A stretch of DNA of 64,000 nt from positions 248,001-312,000 of the forward strand of contig NZ_SRXN01000001.1 of the NCBI RefSeq assembly GCF_004827385.1, written 5' to 3'. Below the pieces are notes generated by a model, which had not been told where the DNA came from, did no database searches, and saw only the letters and a list, made by a program, of their open reading frames with translations. Below are positions 1 to 9,076 of the stretch, in pieces (the stretch's first letter is position 1; the number at the start of each line of letters is the position of its first letter). Source of the stretch: Ensifer sp. MPMI2T. GTDB taxonomy: Bacteria; Pseudomonadota; Alphaproteobacteria; Rhizobiales; Rhizobiaceae. A program made the position numbers and the translations under genes.

Positions 1-1611
1 TCAAGCGTCCGCCGCATAGCCGGCCGGATTGCCCCATTGCTCCTGGCTACGCTCGCACTCGTACTCGCCATCATGCTGGTGCTGTCGAGCGTGACGCCGA
101 CGCCCGACAAAAACCTGGCATTTCTCGAAGGCTATGTTCCGCTGCCACTTGTCGAAGGCGCGCATTTTCTCGCAAGCGTGCTCGGCCTGGCGCTGGTCAT
201 CGTCGCGCGGGGACTGGCGCTGCGCCTCGACGGTGCCTGGTGGGCATCGGTGGTGATCGCGGCTGCTGCTCTGCTGCTTTCATTGCTAAAGGCGGTGGCG
301 TTGGCGGAAGCGGGTATGCTCGCATTCTTCATCGTCGGACTGCTAGCCAGCCGCCGGCTTTTCGTTCGTCCTGCGTCGCTGTTCGGTCAGGCCCTGACGC
401 CGCCGTGGCTCACGGCAATCGGTGTCATGTGCCTCGGTGCGCTCGTCGTCCTGCTCTTCGTCTATCGCGACGTCGAATACACCCATGAGCTCTGGTGGCA
501 GTTCGAGTTCTCCGCCGAGGCGCCGCGCGGACTTCGCGCCTTCCTGGGGGTTACGATCGGGGCGAGTGCCATCGCCATCTGGAGCCTGATGCGCCCCGCC
601 ACCACAAGCGTGGAGCCGGCATCGGATGAGGCGCTGGAGCGGGCGATCGCCATTGTCGATGCCCAGGATATGTCGGATGCCAACCTCGTGCGGATGGGCG
701 ACAAGAGCGTGATGTTCTCTCCCGATGCCAGCGCCTTCATCATGTACGGTCGGCGGGCGCGTTCCTGGATCGCTCTCTTCGATCCCGTCGGCCCCTTGGA
801 AGCCTGGCCGGATCTCATCTGGCAGTTCATAGAGGCCGCGCGCGCCAATGGCTGCAGGGCGGTGTTCTACCAGGTGTCGCCGCTGGGGCTCGCCTATTAC
901 GCCGACGCCGGCTTACGGGCGTTCCGATTGGGCGAGCTCGCCGAGGTCGATCTGACGCGGTTCGAGTTGAAGGGTGGAAAATGGGCAAACTTGCGCCAGC
1001 AGGTCAGCCGCGGCCAGCGCGACGGACTGGAATTCTCGGTAGTTGAGCCCGAGGCAGTGCCGGCAATCCTGCCAGAACTCGCGGCAGTCTCGGATGCCTG
1101 GCTCGCACATCACAGCGCACGGGAGAAGGGTTTCTCCCTCGGAGCCTTCGATCCCCAATACCTGGCGGCGCAGCCGATCGCTGTCCTTAAATGCGCGGGA
1201 CACATTGTTGCCTTCGCCAATATCCTCACGACCGCGACCAAGGAGGAGGGCTCGATCGACCTGATGCGTTTCTCGCCGGACGCCCCCAAAGGTTCGATGG
1301 ACTTCCTGTTCGTGCAACTGATGGAATGCCTTAAGGCGCAAGGTTACCGGCGCTTCAATCTCGGCATGGCGCCGCTTTCCGGAATGTCTTCCCGGGAGAT
1401 AGCGCCCGTGTGGGATCGAGCCGGCCGAGCATTTTTCGAACACGGCGAACGCTTTTACAACTTCAAGGGCCTGCGCGCCTTCAAGTCCAAGTTCCACCCG
1501 CATTGGCGACCGCGCTACCTTGTGGCGAGCGGCGGGCTCAACCCGATCCTGGCTTTGATGGACGCAACGTTCCTTATCGGTGGCGGTCTCAAGGGAGTGA
1601 TAAGGAAATGA
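1..1611 (+). CDS. lpiA: Phosphatidylglycerol lysyltransferase (LpiA/MprF family), 3' part
   Basis: The reading frame is open from the first base, so the 5' end lies outside the window; 536 C-terminal residues are present of a family that usually has about 850-870. The visible part begins with several hydrophobic segments (first ~190 residues), the end of the MprF flippase-like membrane domain, followed by a cytosolic GNAT-like DUF2156 domain (~200-520) with the family-typical stretches SPDASAFIMYGRRARSW and FNLGMAPLSGM. LpiA transfers lysine from Lys-tRNA to phosphatidylglycerol in the inner membrane and is acid-inducible in rhizobia (family knowledge). Its stop overlaps the start of the next gene (ATGA), indicating translational coupling with acvB. 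Confidence 0.9.
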   Translation, partial: SSVRRIAGRIAPLLLATLALVLAIMLVLSSVTPTPDKNLAFLEGYVPLPLVEGAHFLASVLGLALVIVARGLALRLDGAWWASVVIAAAALLLSLLKAVALAEAGMLAFFIVGLLASRRLFVRPASLFGQALTPPWLTAIGVMCLGALVVLLFVYRDVEYTHELWWQFEFSAEAPRGLRAFLGVTIGASAIAIWSLMRPATTSVEPASDEALERAIAIVDAQDMSDANLVRMGDKSVMFSPDASAFIMYGRRARSWIALFDPVGPLEAWPDLIWQFIEAARANGCRAVFYQVSPLGLAYYADAGLRAFRLGELAEVDLTRFELKGGKWANLRQQVSRGQRDGLEFSVVEPEAVPAILPELAAVSDAWLAHHSAREKGFSLGAFDPQYLAAQPIAVLKCAGHIVAFANILTTATKEEGSIDLMRFSPDAPKGSMDFLFVQLMECLKAQGYRRFNLGMAPLSGMSSREIAPVWDRAGRAFFEHGERFYNFKGLRAFKSKFHPHWRPRYLVASGGLNPILALMDATFLIGGGLKGVIRK

Positions 1612-2981
1612 TCGGCATGCGGAAGACCTGGAAGCTCGCGCTTTCCGCGATACTGATTGCGGCAGCCTCGTGGCATACGTGGGCCGGCGACGCGCCACAG
1701 TTCGACACCGGCATGATCCCGTCGCCGCATATTCTTTTCCCCAAGCAAGAGGCTTCCGCAATTGTCGTGCTCCTTTCGGATGCCGCCGGGTGGACGGCGA
1801 AGGAAGACGGGGCAGCGCGTGCCCTTGCAAACGACAAGGCGCTTGTTATCGGCATCGACCTCAAGGCCTATCTCGCGTCGCTTGCCAAGGATGACGGCGA
1901 CTGCATCTACACGGTCTCGGATATCGAATCGCTGAGCCAGCAGGTCCAGCGGGCTGCCAGGAGCAGCGCCTATCGACCGCCGATCGTCGCGGGTGTCGGC
2001 GCCGGCGGGGCGATGGCGCTGGCGATCGCCGCGCAATCCCCGGCCGCGACCATCGGTCAGACCCTTGCGGTCGATCCCCAAGAGGGCATCGCATTGATGA
2101 AGCAGCTTTGTACGCCGGCCGAGAAGGTTCGCGAGCGCGACCGCATGGTCTATGATCTGACCGACGGACCGTTGCCCGACCCCGTGAGCGTCACGTTTTC
2201 GCCCGCTGCCTCCGCCGCGGGGAGGAGCCACGTGAATGCACTTGTCGGCAAACATCCTGACATCGAAACGCGCGATACCGGGGATGACGCGTATACGACG
2301 CTTTCGAATGCTCTCTCCGGGGCGCTCTCCGAGGGCGGCGAAGCCGAAAACCCTTTCGGCCTTCCCCTGACGATCCTCGATGCGAAGCCCACGCGTGACA
2401 CGATGGCCGTGATCTATTCGGGCGACGGCGGCTGGCGGGATATCGACAAGGAGGTCGGCAATGTCCTACAGCGAGAGGGCGTCCCGGTCGTCGGGGTCGA
2501 TTCGCTGCGCTATTTCTGGTCCGAACGCCAACCGCAAGCGACTGCCGACGATCTTGCGCGGATCATCACCTATTATCGAAAGCGGTGGAATGTCCGAAAC
2601 GTCCTGCTGATCGGCTATTCCTTCGGCGCCGACATCCTGCCGCGCACCTACAACTTGCTCCCGCCAGCGGATCGTGCGCGCGTGCGCCAGCTCACGCTGA
2701 TGGCGCTATCGCATCATGCCGACTACAAGATCTCGGTTCTCGGCTGGCTGGGTGCGGAGGGAGAGGGGGGAGACCCGGTCGATGACGTCAAGGCGATCGA
2801 CCCGTCGCTCGTCCAATGTATCTACGGCACGGAGGAGGATGACGACGCGTGCCCGGCTCTGAAATCTTCGGGCGTGGACGCGGTCGCCATCGAGGGGGGC
2901 CACCATTTCGACGAGGACTATCCCGCCTTGACTCGCCGCGTGCTCGACGCGCTCGACCGCCGCCTTGCGGCAGCGAGGTGA
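1608..2981 (+). CDS. acvB: AcvB/VirJ-family periplasmic lysyl-phosphatidylglycerol hydrolase
   Basis: 457 residues. I chose the ATG that overlaps the lpiA stop by four bases (a second in-frame ATG lies three codons later). An N-terminal signal peptide ends near WHTWAGD, so the protein should be periplasmic. Two VirJ-like alpha/beta-hydrolase halves follow: the N-terminal half starts at VVLLSDAAGW, and the C-terminal half (~AVIYSGDGGWRDID) carries the nucleophile elbow GYSFGAD and a late His in EGGHHFDED, so the second half is likely the catalytic one. AcvB of Agrobacterium is known to hydrolyse lysyl-phosphatidylglycerol, the product of LpiA; the operon therefore encodes a make-and-break pair. 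Convergent with purN, with only 15 bases between. Confidence 0.88.
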   Translation: MIGMRKTWKLALSAILIAAASWHTWAGDAPQFDTGMIPSPHILFPKQEASAIVVLLSDAAGWTAKEDGAARALANDKALVIGIDLKAYLASLAKDDGDCIYTVSDIESLSQQVQRAARSSAYRPPIVAGVGAGGAMALAIAAQSPAATIGQTLAVDPQEGIALMKQLCTPAEKVRERDRMVYDLTDGPLPDPVSVTFSPAASAAGRSHVNALVGKHPDIETRDTGDDAYTTLSNALSGALSEGGEAENPFGLPLTILDAKPTRDTMAVIYSGDGGWRDIDKEVGNVLQREGVPVVGVDSLRYFWSERQPQATADDLARIITYYRKRWNVRNVLLIGYSFGADILPRTYNLLPPADRARVRQLTLMALSHHADYKISVLGWLGAEGEGGDPVDDVKAIDPSLVQCIYGTEEDDDACPALKSSGVDAVAIEGGHHFDEDYPALTRRVLDALDRRLAAAR

Positions 2982-2996
2982 CGCGCAACGACTCTG

Positions 2997-3659
2997 TCAG
3001 ATTGCGGGAGAAACGAGGATACCCGACGCCTCGCCGACGGCATAGCTTGCGGCCCGCCCATCTTTCATTTCGATCTTGCCCTCGGCGACGAGCCTCAGCG
3101 CCATCGGATAGGTCTTGTGTTCAACCGTCAGAACGCGCGCGGCAAGCGTTTCCGCCGTATCGCCAGCGAGGACCGGAACCGCTGCCTGGGCGATGATCGG
3201 GCCGTCGTCCATGCCCTCGGTGACAAAATGAACCGTGCAGCCGGCAAGCCTCATGCCGGCATCGATCGCCCGCTGATGGGTGTGGAGCCCCGGAAACAAC
3301 GGTAGAAGCGACGGATGAATATTGAGGATGCGGCCTTCATGACGCTGAATGAATGCTGCCGACAGCAGCCGCATGTAGCCGGCAAGGCAGATGATGTCCG
3401 GCCGGAGCCGGTCCAGTTCCGCGAGGATCGCCGCTTCATGTGCCTCCTTGCTGGCGAAATCCTTTCGAACGAACGAAAAGGTCGGGATGTCGCGGGCGGC
3501 CGCCTTGGCCAGGCCACCGGCTTCCGCCTTGTCGGCAATCACGGCAACGACTTCGGCGGGGAAGTCCGGTTCCGCTGCTGCCTTCGCCAGCGAAATCATG
3601 TTCGAGCCGCCGCCGGAGATGAAGACGACCACCCGTTTCTTTGCCACAGTCGCGCTCAT
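2997..3659 (-). CDS. purN: Phosphoribosylglycinamide formyltransferase PurN
   Basis: 220 residues, normal PurN length. It transfers a formyl group from 10-formyl-tetrahydrofolate to GAR in step three of de novo purine synthesis in the cytosol. Seen: the phosphate-binding loop [12 protein letters not shown] near the N terminus, the catalytic stretch [12 protein letters not shown] with the conserved Asn and His, and the later [13 protein letters not shown] segment containing the catalytic Asp. The start codon overlaps the purM stop by four bases (ATGA), so the two purine genes form a coupled operon read leftwards. Confidence 0.96.
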   Translation of the reverse strand: MSATVAKKRVVVFISGGGSNMISLAKAAAEPDFPAEVVAVIADKAEAGGLAKAAARDIPTFSFVRKDFASKEAHEAAILAELDRLRPDIICLAGYMRLLSAAFIQRHEGRILNIHPSLLPLFPGLHTHQRAIDAGMRLAGCTVHFVTEGMDDGPIIAQAAVPVLAGDTAETLAARVLTVEHKTYPMALRLVAEGKIEMKDGRAASYAVGEASGILVSPAI

Positions 3660-4726
3660 AGGGAGAGGCTGCCCTTGTAGATCGTACCAGCGGCGCCGTC
3701 GGAACGCGTGACCATGCGGCCGAGCGTGAAGACCGTCTCGCCTTCGCCAGTGAGTATCGTCGCGACCTTTTCAGCCTCCACCGCCGGAACGACGACGATC
3801 ATGCCGACGCCGCAGTTGAACGTGCGCAGCATTTCGTTGGCAGCGACGCCGCCAGTCTTGGCAAGCCAGGAGAAGACGGCCGGCGGCTTGATTACGTCGA
3901 GGTCGATCTCGGCGGCAAGGTGCTTCGGCAGAACCCGCGGAATGTTTTCGGGGAAGCCGCCGCCGGTGATGTGCGCGAGCGCCTTGATTGCTCCGGTCTC
4001 GCGGATCGCCTTCAGCAGCGGCTTCACGTAGATGCGGGTCGGCGTCAACAGGAGATCGGCGAGCGTGCCTTCGCCGAACGGGGCGGGCGCATCCCAGTCC
4101 AGTCCCGAAAGTGCAACGATCTTGCGCACCAGCGAGTAGCCGTTCGAGTGTACGCCCGAGGACGCGAGGCCGAGGATGACGTCACCTTCGGCGATGTCGC
4201 CCGCCGGCAGCAGCTGGCCGCGCTCGGCCGCGCCGACCGCAAAGCCGGCGAGATCGTAGTCGCCGCCGGCATACATGCCCGGCATTTCGGCCGTCTCTCC
4301 GCCGATCAGCGCGCAGCCCGCATCGCGGCAGCCGGCGGCGATACCGGCGACGATCGCAGCGCCCTGGTCCGGGTCGAGTTTGCCGGTCGCAAAATAGTCG
4401 AGGAAGAACAGCGGTTCCGCACCCTGTACGACGAGATCATTGACGCACATGGCGACGAGATCGATGCCGACCGTGTCGTGCTTGTTCGCGTCGATGGCGA
4501 TCTTGAGCTTGGTGCCGACGCCGTCGTTCGCGGCAACCAGGACCGGGTCGGTGAAACCGGCAGCCTTGAGGTCGAAGAGACCGCCGAAACCACCGATCTC
4601 GCCATCGGCTCCCGGGCGTCGCGTGGAGCGCACATGGGGTTTGATCTTCTCCACCATCAGGTTACCGGCATCGATGTCGACGCCAGCGTCGCTATAGGTG
4701 AGACCATTCTTGCCCGACTGGCTCAT
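3656..4726 (-). CDS. purM: Phosphoribosylformylglycinamidine cyclo-ligase PurM (AIR synthetase)
   Basis: The open frame extends to 4825, but the usual N terminus [17 protein letters not shown] begins at 4726, preceded by a GGAG ribosome-binding site, giving 356 residues, the standard size. PurM closes the imidazole ring of FGAM using ATP to make AIR (step five of purine synthesis). Supporting motifs are the N-terminal [13 protein letters not shown], the ATP-binding region GVGTKLKIA, and the [10 protein letters not shown] and [11 protein letters not shown] segments of the AIRS fold. First gene of the purM-purN operon; the upstream region is shared with the divergent permease gene at 4978. Confidence 0.96.
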   Translation of the reverse strand: MSQSGKNGLTYSDAGVDIDAGNLMVEKIKPHVRSTRRPGADGEIGGFGGLFDLKAAGFTDPVLVAANDGVGTKLKIAIDANKHDTVGIDLVAMCVNDLVVQGAEPLFFLDYFATGKLDPDQGAAIVAGIAAGCRDAGCALIGGETAEMPGMYAGGDYDLAGFAVGAAERGQLLPAGDIAEGDVILGLASSGVHSNGYSLVRKIVALSGLDWDAPAPFGEGTLADLLLTPTRIYVKPLLKAIRETGAIKALAHITGGGFPENIPRVLPKHLAAEIDLDVIKPPAVFSWLAKTGGVAANEMLRTFNCGVGMIVVVPAVEAEKVATILTGEGETVFTLGRMVTRSDGAAGTIYKGSLSL

Positions 4727-4977
4727 GCTCGTTCTCCAAGGCTCGTCGAATTTTGCGGATGCGATTGGCACGGCGGGACAAGGAGTGCAAGTCAACTGCC
4801 AACGCTTGCCGGCTTTTTTTGCCATTTTACCCGCATCTCACGGCGTTTCGACCGGCGAGGGGCCGATTTGCCTCCGCATGAAAGGCGTCGGGCTTGACCA
4901 GTATGCGCACCGCGCCCTATCTCGTCCAAATGGATGGAACGCGAGGCGCTTGCGCCGGACGCGGGACGGGGAACGCA

Positions 4978-6099
4978 ATGGGCAGTCAGGTCAGCGGTAT
5001 CAGTCTTAAGCGCCAGGTCGCCTTCTGGCTGCTGGTGCTCGCTGGCTTCATCCTCTTTCTGACGCTCTTCAGCTCGATCCTTCTGCCGTTTCTCGCCGGC
5101 ATGGCGCTCGCCTATTTCCTCGATCCGGTTGCCGACCGGCTGCAGCGTTTGGGCCTCAGCCGGTTGATGGCGACGATCGTCATTCTTGTTGCCTTCGTCG
5201 TCGTGCTGGCGCTGTCGCTGATGATCATCATCCCGTTGATCTTCACGCAAGCGGCCGACTTCGTCCAGAGGATGCCCGGCTATATCGCGAGGCTCCAGGC
5301 CTTCCTGACCGATAGCCAGACGGCGCTGCTTCCGGGCTGGCTTGCGGATCAGATGACGGCGATCAAGCAGAATTCGGCCAAGCTGCTCGAGCAGGGCGCA
5401 AGTTTCCTGGGCACGCTGTTCCAGCAACTGTGGAACTCCGGCATGGCGCTGCTGGACATTCTTTCGCTCTTTATCATCACGCCGGTCGTGGCCTTTTATC
5501 TACTGCTCGACTGGGACCGCATGGTAGAGAAACTCGATAGCTGGGTGCCGCGCGACTATGTCGACATCGTCCGCCAGATCGCCCGCGACATGAACACGAC
5601 CATCGCGGGCTTCGTTCGCGGCCAGGGCTCGCTGTGCATCATCCTCGGCCTTTACTACGCCATCGGCCTGTCGCTCATCGGGCTTAATTTCGGGCTGCTG
5701 ATCGGCCTCTTCGCCGGCATGATCAGCTTCATCCCCTATGTCGGCTCGATGGTGGGTCTCGTGCTGGCTGTTGGTGTGGCCCTGGTCCAGTTCTGGCCGA
5801 ATTATATTACCATCCTGTTGGTGTTGGTCGTGTTCTTCAGCGGCCAGTTCCTCGAGGGCAACATTCTGCAGCCGAAGCTGGTCGGCAAGAGCGTCGGTCT
5901 CCATCCCGTCTGGCTGATGTTCGCCCTGCTCGCCTTCGGTGCCCTCTTCGGCTTCGTCGGTCTTCTCGTCGCCGTGCCGGCCGCCGCCGCGATCGGCGTC
6001 CTTGTCCGCTTCGGCATACAGCGGTACCTTGATAGTGATCTCTATCACGGGCATAGGACAGCCGCGGAGAAGCAGTCGGAAGGCCAGGAGCCCGGCTGA
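4978..6099 (+). CDS. AI-2E family (PerM-like) inner-membrane permease
   Basis: 373 residues from the ATG preceded by a GGGACGGGGA ribosome-binding region; an in-frame ATG exists upstream at 4894 but adds a charged, non-conserved leader lacking a ribosome-binding site. About eight hydrophobic segments are visible: two in the first 75 residues (WLLVLAGFILFLTLFSSILL), one around AFYLLL, and a C-terminal cluster containing SFIPYVGSMVGL and LEGNILQPKLVGKSVGLHPV, both hallmarks of the AI-2E transporter (UPF0118) family. Substrate is unknown; family members include autoinducer-2 exporter and Na+/H+ antiporter candidates. It lies 25 bases upstream of hdaA, so they are probably co-transcribed, a common arrangement in alphaproteobacteria. 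Confidence 0.9.
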   Translation: MGSQVSGISLKRQVAFWLLVLAGFILFLTLFSSILLPFLAGMALAYFLDPVADRLQRLGLSRLMATIVILVAFVVVLALSLMIIIPLIFTQAADFVQRMPGYIARLQAFLTDSQTALLPGWLADQMTAIKQNSAKLLEQGASFLGTLFQQLWNSGMALLDILSLFIITPVVAFYLLLDWDRMVEKLDSWVPRDYVDIVRQIARDMNTTIAGFVRGQGSLCIILGLYYAIGLSLIGLNFGLLIGLFAGMISFIPYVGSMVGLVLAVGVALVQFWPNYITILLVLVVFFSGQFLEGNILQPKLVGKSVGLHPVWLMFALLAFGALFGFVGLLVAVPAAAAIGVLVRFGIQRYLDSDLYHGHRTAAEKQSEGQEPG

Positions 6100-6124
6100 G
6101 TCACGCCATTGTCCAGAGTACAGC

Positions 6125-6814
6125 ATGACAAGACGTCCGTTCGAACAACTGCCGCTCGCCTTCGGCCATGATCCGGCAACCGGTCGCGAGGATCTGCTCG
6201 TTTCCGACCGGCTGAGCGCTGCCATCGCTATCGTCGACCATTGGCCGGATTGGCCATCGCCTGTCGTCATCATCGCCGGACCGGTCGGCTCCGGGAAGTC
6301 GCACCTTGCCAGCATCTGGCGGGAGAGGGCGGGAGCCGAGACGATTCATCCCATATCCGGCTCGGATGCCGCCGACATTGCGGCGCGAAAGCCGGTTCTC
6401 TTCGAGGATGCCGATCGCCAGGGCTTCGATGATACGGCGCTCTTCCATGTCATCAACAGCGTGCGCCAGCACGGCACCGCGTTGCTGATGACATCGCGCC
6501 TGTGGCCGATGTCATGGCCGGTGACGCTTCCGGATCTCCGCTCCCGCCTGAAGGCTGCCACGGTCGTCGAAATCGGCGAGCCGGACGACGAGCTGTTGAC
6601 GCAGGTGCTCGTCAAGCTCTTCGCCGATCGCCAGCTTCTCGTCGATGAGCGCCTTGTCGGCTATGTCGTGGCGCGCATGGAGCGCTCGCTGGAGGCGGCC
6701 CAGACGATCGTCGAGCGACTGGACCGCCTGGCACTTGCCCGCGGCACGCGGCTGACACGCACACTGGCGGCGGAAGTGCTGGCAGAGCTTGGAAATCCCC
6801 ACCTGTCCGATTGA
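6125..6814 (+). CDS. hdaA: DnaA regulatory inactivator Hda homologue (HdaA)
   Basis: 229 residues, starting at MTRRPFEQLPLAFG, the typical Hda N terminus that carries the QLPL clamp-binding motif (contacts the DNA polymerase sliding clamp). The AAA+ domain shows Walker A GPVGSGKSHLA (~residues 57-67) and a Walker B-like VLFEDAD; it resembles DnaA domain III without the DNA-binding domain IV. In Caulobacter and E. coli the protein stimulates ATP hydrolysis by DnaA on clamp-loaded DNA and so limits replication initiation. Upstream in-frame ATGs inside the permease gene are ignored because this one gives the conserved N terminus. Followed by ppk after 58 bases. Confidence 0.93.
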   Translation: MTRRPFEQLPLAFGHDPATGREDLLVSDRLSAAIAIVDHWPDWPSPVVIIAGPVGSGKSHLASIWRERAGAETIHPISGSDAADIAARKPVLFEDADRQGFDDTALFHVINSVRQHGTALLMTSRLWPMSWPVTLPDLRSRLKAATVVEIGEPDDELLTQVLVKLFADRQLLVDERLVGYVVARMERSLEAAQTIVERLDRLALARGTRLTRTLAAEVLAELGNPHLSD

Positions 6815-6872
6815 CTGTCACAGTTCCGTCGTCAAAGTGGGGTAGGTCGCAAGGTTGGAGTAATGGGGTCTG

Positions 6873-9065
6873 ATGGGCATGGATAGCGCGACGTCTGCAA
6901 TCATCGAACACGAGACGTCTGCGGAACAGATAGACCTGCTGACGAGCCCGGAGCGCTTTATCAATCGCGAGTTCTCCTGGCTTCAGTTCAACCGTCGCGT
7001 CCTCGAGGAAACGCTGAACACGGCGCATCCCTTGCTGGAGCGCGTGCGCTTCCTGTCGATTTCGGCCGCCAACCTCGACGAGTTCTTCATGGTCCGCGTC
7101 GCCGGTATCGAAGGCCAGGTGCGTCAGGGGATTGCGCTTCGCAGCCCCGACGGCAAGACACCGGCCGAACAGCTCGACGACATCCTCAAGGAAATCGACA
7201 ACCTGCAGATGGAGCAGCAGGCATCGCTCGCCGTGCTGCAGCAATACCTCGCGAAGGAAGACATTCTCATTGTCCGGCCCGCCTCGTTGTCCGCGCAGGA
7301 CCGGAGTTGGCTTGCCAACGAATTCGATCAGTCGATCTTCCCCGTGTTGACGCCACTGTCTATCGATCCGGCGCATCCTTTCCCGTTCATCCCCAATCTC
7401 GGTTTTTCGATCGGGCTGCAGCTCGTCAGCAAGACGGGCCGCGAGCCGATGACGGCGCTGTTGCGTCTTCCGGTGGCGCTCGACCGGTTTATCCGCCTGC
7501 CGGATGTGAAGAACGTCATCCGTTACATCACGCTCGAGGACGTGGTCAGCCAGTTCATCGACCGCCTTTTCCCGGGCTACGAGGTGCAGGGTTCGGGAAC
7601 CTTCCGCATCATTCGTGACAGCGATATAGAAGTCGAGGAAGAGGCAGAAGACCTCGTCCGCTTCTTCGAGACGGCCCTCAAGCGCCGCCGTCGCGGTTCG
7701 GTCATCCGCATCGAAACGGATTCGGAGATGCCGGCGTCGCTGCGCCAGTTCGTGGTGCAGGAGCTCGGGGTTCCGGATAACCGCATCGCGGTGCTGCCGG
7801 GCCTTCTTGCGCTCAACACGCTTTCGGAAATCACCAAGGCGCCCCGCGAGGACCTGCGCTTCGAGCCTTACAATCCGCGCTTCCCCGAGCGCGTGCGCGA
7901 GCATGCGGGCGATTGCCTGGCGGCGATCCGCGAAAAGGACATGGTGGTCCATCACCCGTACGAATCCTTCGACGTCGTCGTGCAGTTCCTCCTGCAGGCG
8001 GCGCGCGATCCGGACGTGCTGGCGATCAAGCAGACACTCTACCGCACCTCGAACGACAGCCCGATCGTGCGTGCCCTGATCGATGCCGCTGACGCCGGCA
8101 AATCGGTGACGGCGCTTGTCGAGCTCAAGGCGCGATTCGACGAAGAGGCAAACATCCGCTGGGCACGCGATCTGGAGCGCGCTGGCGTTCAGGTCGTCTT
8201 CGGCTTCATCGAGCTGAAAACGCACGCCAAGATGTCGATGGTCGTGCGCCGTGAGGAAGGCAAGCTCAGGACCTATTGCCACCTCGGCACCGGCAACTAT
8301 CACCCGGTGACTGCGAAGATCTACACCGACCTGTCGTTCTTCACCTGCAATCCGGTGATCGCCCACGACATGGCCAACATCTTCAATTTCATCACTGGTT
8401 ATGGTGAACCGGAAGCCGGCATGAAGCTCGCGGTCTCGCCGCACACGCTGCGGCCGCGGATCCTCAAGCATATCGAGGAAGAGATCGGGCATGCAAAGGC
8501 GGGCCGCCCTGCCGCGATCTGGATGAAGATGAATTCGCTTGTCGACCCGGAAATCATCGACTCGCTTTACGAGGCAAGCCGCGCTGGCGTCGAAATCGAC
8601 CTCGTCGTGCGTGGCATCTGCTGCCTGCGTCCGCAGGTGCCCGGCCTCTCCGACAATATCCGTGTCAAATCGATTGTCGGGCGCTTCCTTGAGCATTCGC
8701 GCATATTCTGCTTCGGCAATGGTCATGGCCTTCCGTCCGAAAATGCACTTGTCTATATCGGCTCGGCGGATATGATGCCGCGCAATCTGGATCGGCGGGT
8801 CGAGACGCTAGTGCCTCTCATCAACCGGACTGTGCACGAACAGGTTCTCTCGCAGATCATGCTGGGCAATCTTATCGACAACCAGCAGAGCTACGAGATT
8901 CTTCCGGACGGCACGTCGCGCCGCATGGAAGTCGGCAAGGATGCCGAGCCGTTCAATGCGCAGCATTATTTCATGACCAACCCCAGCCTCTCGGGCCGGG
9001 GCGAGGCTCTGAAATCCAGTGCACCAAAGCTGATTGCCGGCTGGAAAAGCGGTTGGCGCAAGTAA
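6873..9065 (+). CDS. ppk: Polyphosphate kinase 1
   Basis: 730 residues, full length for PPK1, which polymerises the gamma-phosphate of ATP into polyphosphate. Domains in order: N-terminal helical domain beginning at [13 protein letters not shown], the head domain, and two C-terminal phospholipase-D-like domains. The autophosphorylated histidine is in GTGNYHP (His477), and the second PLD-like motif region [19 protein letters not shown] is intact. A GGAG lies 14 bases before the ATG; an earlier ATG at 6863 runs into a stop. The ppx gene follows with an overlap or near-contact, so synthesis and degradation of polyphosphate are encoded together. Confidence 0.96.
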   Translation: MGMDSATSAIIEHETSAEQIDLLTSPERFINREFSWLQFNRRVLEETLNTAHPLLERVRFLSISAANLDEFFMVRVAGIEGQVRQGIALRSPDGKTPAEQLDDILKEIDNLQMEQQASLAVLQQYLAKEDILIVRPASLSAQDRSWLANEFDQSIFPVLTPLSIDPAHPFPFIPNLGFSIGLQLVSKTGREPMTALLRLPVALDRFIRLPDVKNVIRYITLEDVVSQFIDRLFPGYEVQGSGTFRIIRDSDIEVEEEAEDLVRFFETALKRRRRGSVIRIETDSEMPASLRQFVVQELGVPDNRIAVLPGLLALNTLSEITKAPREDLRFEPYNPRFPERVREHAGDCLAAIREKDMVVHHPYESFDVVVQFLLQAARDPDVLAIKQTLYRTSNDSPIVRALIDAADAGKSVTALVELKARFDEEANIRWARDLERAGVQVVFGFIELKTHAKMSMVVRREEGKLRTYCHLGTGNYHPVTAKIYTDLSFFTCNPVIAHDMANIFNFITGYGEPEAGMKLAVSPHTLRPRILKHIEEEIGHAKAGRPAAIWMKMNSLVDPEIIDSLYEASRAGVEIDLVVRGICCLRPQVPGLSDNIRVKSIVGRFLEHSRIFCFGNGHGLPSENALVYIGSADMMPRNLDRRVETLVPLINRTVHEQVLSQIMLGNLIDNQQSYEILPDGTSRRMEVGKDAEPFNAQHYFMTNPSLSGRGEALKSSAPKLIAGWKSGWRK

Positions 9066-9076
9066 ACTGGAATTGC

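Noticed and set aside
6612..8726. Long open frame of about 700 codons on the minus strand over ppk
   Set aside because: It lies opposite the well-supported ppk gene, has the Asp/Arg/His-rich composition typical of antisense frames in high-GC DNA, and no recognisable domain.
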